Notes under the pieces: model-generated
Seen by the model: the letters and a program-made list of their open reading frames with translations, nothing else
The model's database searches: none
Told to the model about the DNA's origin: nothing
Part shown: one piece after another, positions 1-8,350 of the stretch
Position numbering within the stretch: position 1 is the stretch's first letter
How the letters are laid out: each line of letters begins with the position of its first letter
NCBI RefSeq assembly: GCF_003628505.1
Contig: NZ_RBZP01000013.1
Span: 24,664-88,663, forward strand
DNA from: Oceanobacillus halophilus
Lineage (GTDB): Bacteria; Bacillota; Bacilli; Bacillales; Amphibacillaceae
DNA: 64,000 nt
Direction of reading: 5' to 3'
Program-made: the position numbers and the translations under genes

Positions 1-682
1 CAGCTAAAGAAAAGAAGGATTGCCCAAGTGCGTATAAGACGTTCTCAGCATTCAATTTCGAAAAATCTGGTTCCAGAAAGAAACGAATTCCTTCGATCGC
101 ACCTTCAAATGTAACAGCGCGAATTACTAATACGATAAAAAATATAAATAATAGTGGCATTAAGATTTTACTTGCCTTTTCAATTCCGTCCTGAATTCCG
201 AATGAGACGACAATGATATTGATTAAAAGAAATAAAGCTAATCCTAGTATGGTAATCCACGGACTTCCAGTGATAGTTCCGAATAATTCTGGATAGTTAG
301 CTCCATTTTGTATAATGAATCCTGGTATGGAAAGAGCGCTATAGATTAGCACCCAACCACCAACCACGCTATAAAAAGATAAAAGCAAAAAGGCTCCGAC
401 TACTCCCCAATGCCCGATATATTTTGTGATACCTTTAGGTGCAAGAGATTGATACGCACGAACAGCTTCTTCACCAGCTCCTCGTCCAACCACAAACTCT
501 GCAATTAATATAGGTAACCCGATGATGACAGTAAAGGCTATAAATAGTAAGAAAAATGCTCCTCCACCATTCATACCCGTCATATATGGAAATTTCCAAA
601 TTGCTCCAAGTCCAATCGCAGCACCTGCTGAAGATAGAATGAAGCCGATTTTTGATGACCATTGTTGTTTTTTTCTTTGCAT
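1..682 (-). CDS. Sodium:neurotransmitter symporter (NSS) family transporter, 3' end outside window
   Basis: This is the N-terminal 227 codons of a sodium-coupled transporter of the NSS/LeuT family, which imports amino acids or related amines through the membrane. The start is ATG at 682, preceded by AAGGA seven bases upstream. Residues about 17-33 carry the NSS hallmark in TM1 (SSAGAAIGLGAIWKFPY), which lines the sodium and substrate sites, and further hydrophobic segments follow. The rest of the protein (the family is usually about 450 aa) lies off the left edge. It is transcribed divergently from the lysine-catabolism operon at 932, with 249 bp between them, so it may supply an amino-acid substrate to that pathway; this is inference from position only. 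Confidence 0.9.
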   Translation of the reverse strand, partial: MQRKKQQWSSKIGFILSSAGAAIGLGAIWKFPYMTGMNGGGAFFLLFIAFTVIIGLPILIAEFVVGRGAGEEAVRAYQSLAPKGITKYIGHWGVVGAFLLLSFYSVVGGWVLIYSALSIPGFIIQNGANYPELFGTITGSPWITILGLALFLLINIIVVSFGIQDGIEKASKILMPLLFIFFIVLVIRAVTFEGAIEGIRFFLEPDFSKLNAENVLYALGQSFFSLA

Positions 683-931
683 AGAAGAATTCCTTTCAGG
701 GTAAATCTTTCTTGTTGCTACAGTCCGATATAACTTGTGATGATGAGTAGTGCATGCGTCCGTTGTGAAAAAGATACTTTCCCCTTACCGCCAAATACAC
801 ACGATTATACGGATTAATCTTTACAATTCATTCAGTATATCATAAGCGCTCTTTTAATAAAATGGAATTTGGTCTTAACTTTTATCGTTTGAAATAAGAT
901 TTAATAGAGCACTAAATTTTTTGGAGGAGGG
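683..931. promoter_or_regulatory. Divergent promoter region, NSS transporter / aminotransferase operon
   Basis: This intergenic stretch must hold both divergent promoters. On the minus strand a TATAAT-like -10 (804-809) lies about 120 bp upstream of the transporter start, but its -35 is weak. At 841-854 the sequence CATAAGCGCTCTTT keeps the core of a CcpA cre site but not its outer bases. No clear sigma-A promoter was found for the rightward operon, so it may depend on an activator. These are weak calls. Confidence 0.3.
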
Positions 932-2113
932 ATGGTATTGTATGTTTCCAGAAAAGTGAAGAACTTGCCGGCCTATTTATTCTCCGAATTTCAGCGGAAG
1001 AAAAAAGAACTGCAAGCAAAAGGTGTGGATGTGATTGATTTAGGAATTGGCGCACCTGATTTACCAACACCAAACTTTATTTATCAAAAGCTGGTGGAAG
1101 AAGCAAAGAAGCCTGAGAATCATAAGTATTCGCCGTATAGTGGGTGTAACGAATTTAGGGAGGCAGTGGCGGACTTTTATCAGAGACATTATGCTGTATC
1201 TTTGAATCCGGAGACAGAAGTTTTAACATTAATTGGTACGAAAGAAGGGATTGCCAACTTAGTTCAGTCGGTCATAAATCCTGGTGATAAGGTGCTTGTA
1301 CCTGACCCGGGCTATCCTGTTTATCGTTCTGCTGTCCACCTTGCTGGCGGGAAGAGTATTTCTTTGCCTTTAGATGAAATAGACGGGACACCACTTTTGG
1401 AAAGGATCCAGAAGAAAGATGTCAAATCAGCAAAGTTAATGTTTCTTAACTATCCGTGCAATCCTACCACTGCAACGGTAAATTTAGCAACTTATAAAAG
1501 AGCAGTTTCATTTGCTAAAAGGAATTCGATTGCTATTGCCAATGACGCTGCTTATGATTTGTTGACATTTGACGGATACAAAGCGCCAAGTATTATGCAA
1601 GTTGCAGATGCAAAAAAACATGCGGTAGAGTTTGGCACACTATCTAAAAGCTTTAGTATGGCAGGGTGGCGGATTGGTTATGTAGTAGGAAATAAAGAGA
1701 TGATTCAATCACTCGCTACATTAAAAAGCAATATTGACACGAGTCAGTTTTTAGCTATCCAAAAAGCTGCTGCTCATGCACTTCAAAGTGACTTTGTAAC
1801 AGTGAAGGAAAATAATCAAATCTATAAAGAGAGAATCGACTTTTTTCATGCAGCTTTGTTAAAACTGGGGATTTATGCACAAAAACCAAAGGGAACATTC
1901 TTTATTTGGGCAAAAGTTCCAGCTAGTTACACTTCCATGGAATTTGCGGATTTACTATTAAACAAAGCAGGGATTATCGTTACGCCTGGAAGTGCATTTG
2001 GACAACGTGGGGAAGGATTTGTCCGTATTGCCTTAACGGTACCTGTTGCCCGTTTAGAAGAAGTGATTAGAAGATGGAAAGAGCTAAAATTGAATGAGGT
2101 GAATTCTTCGTGA
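932..2113 (+). CDS. PLP-dependent class I/II aminotransferase, candidate 2-aminoadipate transaminase
   Basis: A fold-type I aminotransferase of 393 aa, the normal size for the family. The Schiff-base lysine is K239 in the TLSKSFSMAGWRIG motif, and the NYPCNPT stretch is the usual PLP-contacting segment. Overall it resembles LL-diaminopimelate and aspartate-type aminotransferases. Its place as first gene of an operon with lysine 6-dehydrogenase, an aldehyde dehydrogenase and a ThDP enzyme suggests that it converts 2-aminoadipate to 2-oxoadipate; the substrate is inferred, not seen. The ATG at 932 is close to its GGAGGAGG Shine-Dalgarno, and a TTG at 938 is a possible alternative start. The stop overlaps the next start by 4 bp (GTGA). 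Confidence 0.85.
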   Translation: MVLYVSRKVKNLPAYLFSEFQRKKKELQAKGVDVIDLGIGAPDLPTPNFIYQKLVEEAKKPENHKYSPYSGCNEFREAVADFYQRHYAVSLNPETEVLTLIGTKEGIANLVQSVINPGDKVLVPDPGYPVYRSAVHLAGGKSISLPLDEIDGTPLLERIQKKDVKSAKLMFLNYPCNPTTATVNLATYKRAVSFAKRNSIAIANDAAYDLLTFDGYKAPSIMQVADAKKHAVEFGTLSKSFSMAGWRIGYVVGNKEMIQSLATLKSNIDTSQFLAIQKAAAHALQSDFVTVKENNQIYKERIDFFHAALLKLGIYAQKPKGTFFIWAKVPASYTSMEFADLLLNKAGIIVTPGSAFGQRGEGFVRIALTVPVARLEEVIRRWKELKLNEVNSS

Positions 2114-3768
2114 ATAGGAATATAGAAAGGCAGAAATTAACAACTGCTAGAGCCATTGTGGAATGTATCAAACGAGAAAGGGTTCGCCATGTTTTCTGTG
2201 TCCCAGGTGAAAGTTATTTGCCCGTACTCGATGCCTTCTATGATGAAAGTTCTATTGAACTAATTTCAGCTAGGCATGAAAGTGGTGCTGGTTTTATGGC
2301 AGAAGGTTACGCGAAGGCATCCTTTACCCCTGGGGTAGTATTCGCAACGAGGGGAGTAGGAGCTAGTAACCTAGCCATCGCCATCCATACTGCTTATCAG
2401 GACTCTACTCCAATGGTTGTATTTTTAGGTCAGGTTAGCAGTAAATTTCGAGGGAGGGAAGGATTTCAGGAAGTTGATTTAGATCAGTATCTGCAGCCTA
2501 TATCCAAATGGGCAGTGGAGCTAAGAGACCCAGAAAGAACACCAGAATTGGTTCAGCGTGCTTTTCGTATTGCAAAATCTGGCAGACCAGGTCCTGTTGT
2601 TATTTCTTTGCCTGAAGATGTTCTACCAGAAGAAGCAGTCATGCAATTTGCTCCAGTAACTCCTGTTCCAAGACCCGCACCGTCCAACAAAGAAATCAAT
2701 CGAGTAAAAGAACTGCTTTTATATGTGAAGAAACCGCTGATTATTGCTGGTGGTGGGGTGAAGAGTGCACATGCAGAAGATGTTTTAGTAAGCTTTGCAG
2801 AAAAATGGGGAATCCCAGTTATGGCTGCTTTTCGTCGGCAGGATGTCTTCCCAAATGATCATCCATTATATGTTGGTCATTTAGGGCTTGGAACACCGAA
2901 AGAGATTTTGCAAACCGTGAGAGAAGCCGACACTATTTTAGCAATCGGCACAAGGTTATCGGAAGTAACAACACAGGACTATTCTATCATTACAGCAGAT
3001 AAGAAATTAATCCATATGGATATATCCTATGAAACAATTGGAAAAGTTTTTGCTCCTGATGTAGGGATTGTTGCAGACATTAGAGAAGCATTAGCTCTAT
3101 TAAATAGGAACACGTCACCAAAATCTGGATGGCAGAAATGGGTGGAAGATAAAAGAAAGGCATTTGAACTAGTGAGCGATTTAAAAGTTTCAGATAATGA
3201 CTCCATTCATAAGCATGTAATTTCCATTTTAGAAGAAAAGCTTTCGAACGACAGTTTACTGACCAATGATGCTGGAAATTTTGCCGGTTGGCTACATCGT
3301 TATTATCCTTTCAGAAAAAAGCATACATACATTGGTCCTACTTCTGGGGCCATGGGGTATGGGATGCCGGCAGCGCTTGGGGCAAAACTTGCTCTTCCGA
3401 AGAAGCAGGTTGTTTCATTATCTGGTGATGGCGGTTTTATCATGACTGCTCAAGACCTCGAAACAGCAGTACGGTACAACATTCCTGTCATATGTCTTGT
3501 TTTCAACAATAGTATGTATGGAACGATTCGCATGCATCAAGAAATTCACTTTCCCAAAAAAGTGATTGGTACGGATCTAGGTTCTGTGTCCTTTAAAGAC
3601 TTAGCAGGGAGTATGGGGGTAGATGCATTCCAAGTCGCTACATCGGATGCTTTTAAGAAAGCGCTTGATGATGCCCTGAAGCGGAAGGGACCAGTCGTAA
3701 TTGAAATTTTAACGGATAAAGAACAAATTTCTGTTTCGAGTACCATCTCACAAATTCGAAAACGTTAA
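2110..3768 (+). CDS. ThDP-dependent enzyme of the acetolactate synthase/benzoylformate decarboxylase type, candidate 2-oxoadipate decarboxylase
   Basis: A 552-aa thiamine-diphosphate enzyme with the three usual domains (PYR, central, PP). The catalytic glutamate is E57 in ARHESGAG, and the ThDP/Mg motif runs from GDG at 439-441 to NN at 466-467. It has no sign of being a true biosynthetic acetolactate synthase: no ilvN or other ilv gene is nearby. Lying between the aminotransferase and the aldehyde dehydrogenase, it is well placed to decarboxylate 2-oxoadipate to glutarate semialdehyde. That substrate is an inference from the operon; other 2-oxo acids are possible. The start is GTG at 2110, overlapping the previous stop, with GAGGTG upstream. 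Confidence 0.8.
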   Translation: MNRNIERQKLTTARAIVECIKRERVRHVFCVPGESYLPVLDAFYDESSIELISARHESGAGFMAEGYAKASFTPGVVFATRGVGASNLAIAIHTAYQDSTPMVVFLGQVSSKFRGREGFQEVDLDQYLQPISKWAVELRDPERTPELVQRAFRIAKSGRPGPVVISLPEDVLPEEAVMQFAPVTPVPRPAPSNKEINRVKELLLYVKKPLIIAGGGVKSAHAEDVLVSFAEKWGIPVMAAFRRQDVFPNDHPLYVGHLGLGTPKEILQTVREADTILAIGTRLSEVTTQDYSIITADKKLIHMDISYETIGKVFAPDVGIVADIREALALLNRNTSPKSGWQKWVEDKRKAFELVSDLKVSDNDSIHKHVISILEEKLSNDSLLTNDAGNFAGWLHRYYPFRKKHTYIGPTSGAMGYGMPAALGAKLALPKKQVVSLSGDGGFIMTAQDLETAVRYNIPVICLVFNNSMYGTIRMHQEIHFPKKVIGTDLGSVSFKDLAGSMGVDAFQVATSDAFKKALDDALKRKGPVVIEILTDKEQISVSSTISQIRKR

Positions 3769-3783
3769 AGGGGGATTCGTTAA

Positions 3784-5277
3784 ATGGCAGTTTCTTTAGA
3801 TACGACGAAACTAGCAAATTATATTGATGGAAAATGGATAGAGCCAGTGAAGACTACACCAGTTATTAATCCTGCTACTGGAGAAGAAATCGTTCAAGTC
3901 CCTTTATCGGGAGAAAGTAGTGTTAATGAGGCAGTTGCTGCAGCAAAGAAAGCACAAAAAGAATGGGCATTAGTGCCAGCACCACAACGCGCAGAGATTC
4001 TTTATGAAGTTGGAAATCTATTAAAAGAGAGAAAAGAAAGGCTATCGCAACTGTTAACGATGGAAAATGGAAAAGTACTGGAGGAAGCAAGAGGGGAAGT
4101 TCAGGAAGGGATAGATATGGCATTTTACATGGCCGGAGAAGGAAGACGTTTATTCGGCCAAACGACACCTGCTGAACTAAAAAATAAATTTGCCATGAGT
4201 CAGCGTGTTCCTGTTGGAGTGGTTGGTATTATAACACCTTGGAATTTTCCAATCGCCATTGCAACATGGAAATCTTTCCCTGCTATTGTTGCTGGAAATG
4301 CTGTCGTATGGAAACCGGCAACAGAAACCCCCATTATGGCTTATGAGCTAGCAAAGATTTTTGAAGAAGCGGGACTTCCTAAAGGCGTTATAAATGTTGT
4401 TTTTGGAAGTGGATCAGAAACAGGAAATAAAATGGTGCATCATAAAGACATACGTGTTATTTCCTTCACTGGATCCAATGATGTGGGTCGAAACATTGCT
4501 TCAGACTGTGGCAAGCAATTAAAGAAAGTATCCTTGGAAATGGGCGGGAAAAATGCGGTCATTGTTATGGATGATGCCGATTTAGATCTTGCAGTAGAAG
4601 GTATATTATGGAGTGCGTTTGGCACGAGCGGTCAGCGCTGTACCGCATGCAGTCGGGTTATTGTTCATGAATCGGTCAAGGAAGAATTGGAGGATAAGCT
4701 GCTTGAAGCAATGAAAGATTTAACCATTGGAAACGGTCTGGATGAGTCGATTAAAGTTGGCCCCATTATAAATAAAGCTGGACTTGAAAAGATCAAGAGT
4801 TATATGGATATTGGAAAAGAAGAAGGAGCTACCCTTTTAGAAGGTGGTTATGAACTGACTGGTGTTGGCTATCAAGGTGGACACTTTTTTGCGCCGACTT
4901 TATTTACCGATGCCAAAGCCGATATGCGCATTGCACAAGAAGAAATTTTTGGACCTGTCGTTTCTTTAATTCCTGTAAAAAATCTGGAAGAAGCAATCGA
5001 AGTGAATAATGGCGTTTCATTTGGCCTGTCTAGTTCCATTTTCACAAGAGATGTCAATCGTGTGTTTCAGGCACAACGTGATTTAGATACAGGTATTGTT
5101 TACGTTAATGCGGGGACAACAGGTGCAGAGATTCACTTGCCATTTGGAGGTACAAAGGGTACAGGGAATGGTCATCGTGATTCCGGTGTCCAGGCTTTGG
5201 ATGTATTTACAGAATGGAAAGCAGTATATGTGGATTACAGCGGAAAATTGCAGCGCGCACAAATTGATGTTGACTAA
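3784..5277 (+). CDS. NAD(P)-dependent aldehyde dehydrogenase
   Basis: A full-length 497-aa ALDH. The catalytic residues are both visible: general base E252 in LEMGGKN and nucleophile C286 in GTSGQRCTA. The FTGSNDVGR stretch is the usual coenzyme-binding turn. It starts at ATG 3784 behind an AGGGGG Shine-Dalgarno, 15 bp after the ThDP enzyme. In the proposed pathway two aldehydes need oxidising: 2-aminoadipate semialdehyde (from lysine dehydrogenase) to 2-aminoadipate, and glutarate semialdehyde to glutarate. Only one ALDH gene is present here, so it may serve both steps, or a second enzyme may be encoded elsewhere. The substrates are inferred. Confidence 0.9.
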   Translation: MAVSLDTTKLANYIDGKWIEPVKTTPVINPATGEEIVQVPLSGESSVNEAVAAAKKAQKEWALVPAPQRAEILYEVGNLLKERKERLSQLLTMENGKVLEEARGEVQEGIDMAFYMAGEGRRLFGQTTPAELKNKFAMSQRVPVGVVGIITPWNFPIAIATWKSFPAIVAGNAVVWKPATETPIMAYELAKIFEEAGLPKGVINVVFGSGSETGNKMVHHKDIRVISFTGSNDVGRNIASDCGKQLKKVSLEMGGKNAVIVMDDADLDLAVEGILWSAFGTSGQRCTACSRVIVHESVKEELEDKLLEAMKDLTIGNGLDESIKVGPIINKAGLEKIKSYMDIGKEEGATLLEGGYELTGVGYQGGHFFAPTLFTDAKADMRIAQEEIFGPVVSLIPVKNLEEAIEVNNGVSFGLSSSIFTRDVNRVFQAQRDLDTGIVYVNAGTTGAEIHLPFGGTKGTGNGHRDSGVQALDVFTEWKAVYVDYSGKLQRAQIDVD

Positions 5278-5328
5278 TTAGTGGTTCATTTTATAAAGAC
5301 AACATTGGAAATAACTGGAGGTAATGAG

Positions 5329-6471
5329 ATGAAAGTAGGTGTCTTAGGATCAGGATTAATGGGAAAGGAAGCAGCGAGAGACTTAGCAAGCAGTCAAGGA
5401 GTGAGTGCAGTTGGTTTAGCAGATCTTGATATGGACAGAGCAAAGGAAGTTTGCGATTTACTTGGCTCAGATAAACTAACTGCTTATCAAGTGGATGCTA
5501 GTAATCCAAAAGAGTTAGAGGATTACATGAAACAATTTGATGTTATTATCAATGCATTATTCTATTCCTTTAATGAGATCGTAGCCAAGACTGCAATAAA
5601 AGTTGGAGTGAATTCTGTTGATCTCGGTGGGCATATCGGACATATTACGGATAAAGTGTTGGAGCTCGATAATGAAGCCAGGCAGGCAGGAGTTACGTTA
5701 ATTCCTGATCTTGGCGTGGCTCCAGGTATGATTAATATTTTATCTGGTTATGGAGCTAGTAAATTAGATAATCCAAATTCTATTAAATTATATGTTGGTG
5801 GCATTCCTTTAAGGCCGGAAGCTCCATTTGAGTATAATCATGTTTTTTCGATGGAAGGGGTTTTTGATCATTACACAGATCCTGCATTGATTATTAGAGA
5901 TGGGATGAAGCAAGAAATACCTTCTCTAACCGAAGTGGAAGAGGTGCACTTCGAGAAATTCGGTCCATTGGAGGCCTTTCATACTTCTGGTGGGACCTCG
6001 ACTTTATCCATCTCGTATCCTGATTTGGAAGAACTAGAATATAAAACCATCCGTTATCCGGGACATGCGGAGAAATTTAAATTATTGGTTGATCTAAATT
6101 TAACACGCAAGGATTATGAAGTGGTTGTCGATGGGAACCGAATCAGTCCAAGAGAAGTATTTTTAAAAGTCCTTGATCCAATCGTGGAATTAGGGGACAA
6201 AGACGATGTAGTCTTACTGCGAGTAACTGTGTCAGGGGCAAAGGATGGAAAACCAGCAACCCACCAATTTGAAATGGTTACCTATAAAGACAGAAATACC
6301 AATGTCACGGCAATGGCCCGAGCAACAGCAAATACAATCTCAGCTGTTGCACAAATGATAGGAAGTGGCATAATAAAAGATAAAGGTGTATATCCACCGG
6401 AAAAAATCGTCCCAGGAGATGTATACATCAAAGAAATGGCCAAACGTGGAGTAACAATTAAGGAAGTATAA
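5329..6471 (+). CDS. lysDH: L-lysine 6-dehydrogenase (saccharopine dehydrogenase superfamily)
   Basis: A 380-aa oxidoreductase with an N-terminal Rossmann motif GSGLMG (residues 7-12) and a saccharopine-dehydrogenase-type C-terminal domain. From memory it is strongly similar along its whole length to the characterised Geobacillus stearothermophilus L-lysine 6-dehydrogenase, including the stretches [30 protein letters not shown] and [17 protein letters not shown]. That enzyme oxidatively deaminates the epsilon-amino group of lysine with NAD, giving 2-aminoadipate semialdehyde / piperideine-6-carboxylate. I take ATG 5329 as the start because GGAGG sits at the right distance; an upstream in-frame GTG at 5281 has no ribosome site. 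It is the fourth gene of the operon, and the ALDH just upstream can oxidise its product. Confidence 0.88.
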   Translation: MKVGVLGSGLMGKEAARDLASSQGVSAVGLADLDMDRAKEVCDLLGSDKLTAYQVDASNPKELEDYMKQFDVIINALFYSFNEIVAKTAIKVGVNSVDLGGHIGHITDKVLELDNEARQAGVTLIPDLGVAPGMINILSGYGASKLDNPNSIKLYVGGIPLRPEAPFEYNHVFSMEGVFDHYTDPALIIRDGMKQEIPSLTEVEEVHFEKFGPLEAFHTSGGTSTLSISYPDLEELEYKTIRYPGHAEKFKLLVDLNLTRKDYEVVVDGNRISPREVFLKVLDPIVELGDKDDVVLLRVTVSGAKDGKPATHQFEMVTYKDRNTNVTAMARATANTISAVAQMIGSGIIKDKGVYPPEKIVPGDVYIKEMAKRGVTIKEV

Positions 6472-6516
6472 TATGCATCTATTAAACTAGTTATCGCAGA
6501 AAGGATCTGAGTACGA

Positions 6517-6846
6517 ATGAATACCGTATTTATAGCAGGACATGCGCGACTACCATCTGGAATGGCAGCTAAAAGTATGTATGAAACGCTGACAATTACT
6601 GCTGAGATTGATAAAAAGTACGGAGTAATTGTAGCAGCAAACTGTACGCTAGCAACAGAGCATGGAAGAGATTTTATACAACGTTCCCTTAGAGGATACA
6701 GTTTGCAGGAAGGAATTGAAGAACCAGTTCGTATTATCAAAGAGCATTATTTAGGAAAAGCGGGAAATGCACTAGCCTCTGCATTGAAAGATTTGTATAA
6801 GCAGTATGAGGGATATGTGGAAACAGGTGGAGAGGAGCGCCTATAA
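6517..6846 (+). CDS. DUF3870 family protein
   Basis: A 109-aa protein recognisable as DUF3870: small, with an N-terminal beta-rich segment (NTVFIAGHARLP), a conserved ANCTLAT centre and a helical C-terminus. No catalytic motif or membrane segment is visible and the function is unknown. It is the last gene of the lysine-catabolism operon, 45 bp after lysDH, with AAAGGAT upstream of ATG 6517. Its last codons and stop lie inside the first unit of a 20-bp tandem array, so the C-terminal GGEERL residues are probably repeat-derived. Confidence 0.75.
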   Translation: MNTVFIAGHARLPSGMAAKSMYETLTITAEIDKKYGVIVAANCTLATEHGRDFIQRSLRGYSLQEGIEEPVRIIKEHYLGKAGNALASALKDLYKQYEGYVETGGEERL

Positions 6847-7029
6847 ACTGGGAGGAGCGCCTATAAACTGGGAGGAGCGCCTATAAACTGGGAGGAGCGC
6901 CTATAAACTGGGAGGAACGCCTATAAACTGGGAGGAGCGCCTATAAACTGGGAGGAGCGCCTATAAACTGGGAGGAGCGCCTATAAACCAGGTACAAACG
7001 CCCATAAACCGACAGCAGCCACCTATAAA
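6832..7029. repeat. 20-bp minisatellite between convergent operons
   Basis: Seven head-to-tail 20-bp units (6841-6980; one has a single change to GGAGGAACGC) follow a partial unit inside the DUF3870 gene, and about three degenerate units follow to 7029. The unit reads CTATAAACTGGGAGGAGCGC. The stop codon of DUF3870 is the TAA of the first unit. On the minus strand the core reads GTTTATAGGCGCTCC, which resembles the core of the 21-bp array at 15.1 kb. Confidence 0.95.
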
Positions 7030-7093
7030 CAGAGAAAAGCTCCCTTCCCCCCCGCTAAACGCACCAATTCCAAAAGTAAAACTGAAAATTAAT

Positions 7094-7138
7094 TAAAAAA
7101 TACCTGCCTCATCCAAAACCACGAGGCAGGTATTTAAT
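7094..7138. terminator. Bidirectional terminator between lysine operon and glutaryl-CoA dehydrogenase
   Basis: An 11-bp perfect stem (ATACCTGCCTC at 7100-7110 with GAGGCAGGTAT at 7123-7133) has an A-run before it and T-rich sequence after it, so it can stop transcription from both convergent operons. Confidence 0.85.
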
Positions 7139-7144
7139 CTTCAA

Positions 7145-8350
7145 TTATTTTACAAGTTCCTGCGATTCCCATGCAGGTAGCATCTTATTTAATTGCTTAT
7201 CTTCTCGATATCCTAATACGTATTCCGCTTGCATGACAGTGTGAATTTCGCGCGTTCCTTCATAAATTACCGGTGCTTTTGAATTGCGTAAGTAACGCTC
7301 AACAGGATATTCATCGGAATAGCCATAGGCACCGTGAATTTGAACGGCATCATCTGCAGCTCGATTGGCAAAGTCACATGCTTGCCATTTTGCTAGGGAA
7401 GTTTCTCTAGTATTTCGTTTCCCTTGATTCTTTAACTCTCCTGCACGATATACAAGCAGACTGCTCATTTGTAAACCAGCTTCCATCTTGGCAATCATTT
7501 GCTGAACAAGCTGATGTTTTCCAATTTCTTTTCCGAAGGTTGCTCGATCATGGCAATATTGCACACTTGCTTCCAGACAGGCGACGATTTGACCCACTGC
7601 TCCTGCGGCAACGGTGAAGCGGCCATTATCAAGGGCAGACATTGCAATCTTAAATCCTTCCCCTTCTTCTCCAAGCAGGTTTTCTTTCGGTACTTTCACC
7701 TGATCAAAAAATAACTCGCCAGTATTACCGGAACGGATTCCGTGTTTTCCTTTAATTGCTTTCGATGAAAATCCTTCCCAAGTTCGTTCCACAATAAATG
7801 CAGAGATACCCTTATGTTTTTCTGATCGATCTCCAGTATAGGCAAAAACCACGAAATGATCTGCTACATCACATAGGGAAATCCACGTTTTTTGTCCATT
7901 TAAAATATAGTAATTTCCATCTTTTGTTGCAGTCGTTTGAAGGGCAGCAACATCTGAACCGGCACCAGGTTCTGTAAGACCGAATGCACCGATTTTCTTC
8001 CCTTCTGCTTGTGGAGTAAGGTATTTTTGTTTTTGTTCCTCCGATCCCCATTGGAGAAGGGTCATGCTATTTAATCCGGTATGAACAGAAACTGCGGTAC
8101 GAAATGCTGTGTCCCCACGCTCTAATTCTTCACATACAATCGCAAGAGAATTATAATCCATGCCAGCTCCACCATACTCTTCGGGGATACAAACTCCCAT
8201 TAATCCTAGTTCAGCCAGTCTGTTATAGATATTTGGATCAAACTTGCCCTCACGATCCCAATCGCCGATATAAGGCATAATCTCTTTATCAACAAAATCT
8301 CTTACCGTTTTTCTTAGTAATACTTGTTCTTCTGTGAATTCGAAATTCAT
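7145..8350 (-). CDS. gcdH: Acyl-CoA dehydrogenase, glutaryl-CoA dehydrogenase type
   Basis: A 401-aa FAD-dependent acyl-CoA dehydrogenase. The catalytic base is E364 in YEGTREIH, in the same place and context as the glutamate of glutaryl-CoA dehydrogenases. R84 in AFRTAVSVHTGL aligns with the arginine (Arg94 in the human enzyme) that binds the glutaryl carboxylate; ordinary acyl-CoA dehydrogenases lack it. FGLTEPGAGSD is the flavin/substrate motif. The predicted reaction is glutaryl-CoA to crotonyl-CoA plus CO2, passing electrons to ETF. It is translationally coupled to the CoA-transferase upstream (ATGA overlap), and AGGAGAGGA precedes ATG 8350. Confidence 0.83.
   Translation of the reverse strand: MNFEFTEEQVLLRKTVRDFVDKEIMPYIGDWDREGKFDPNIYNRLAELGLMGVCIPEEYGGAGMDYNSLAIVCEELERGDTAFRTAVSVHTGLNSMTLLQWGSEEQKQKYLTPQAEGKKIGAFGLTEPGAGSDVAALQTTATKDGNYYILNGQKTWISLCDVADHFVVFAYTGDRSEKHKGISAFIVERTWEGFSSKAIKGKHGIRSGNTGELFFDQVKVPKENLLGEEGEGFKIAMSALDNGRFTVAAGAVGQIVACLEASVQYCHDRATFGKEIGKHQLVQQMIAKMEAGLQMSSLLVYRAGELKNQGKRNTRETSLAKWQACDFANRAADDAVQIHGAYGYSDEYPVERYLRNSKAPVIYEGTREIHTVMQAEYVLGYREDKQLNKMLPAWESQELVK

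Noticed and set aside
2110..3768. Biosynthetic acetolactate synthase (ilvB)
   Set aside because: No ilvN or other branched-chain genes are nearby, and the operon partners point to catabolism.
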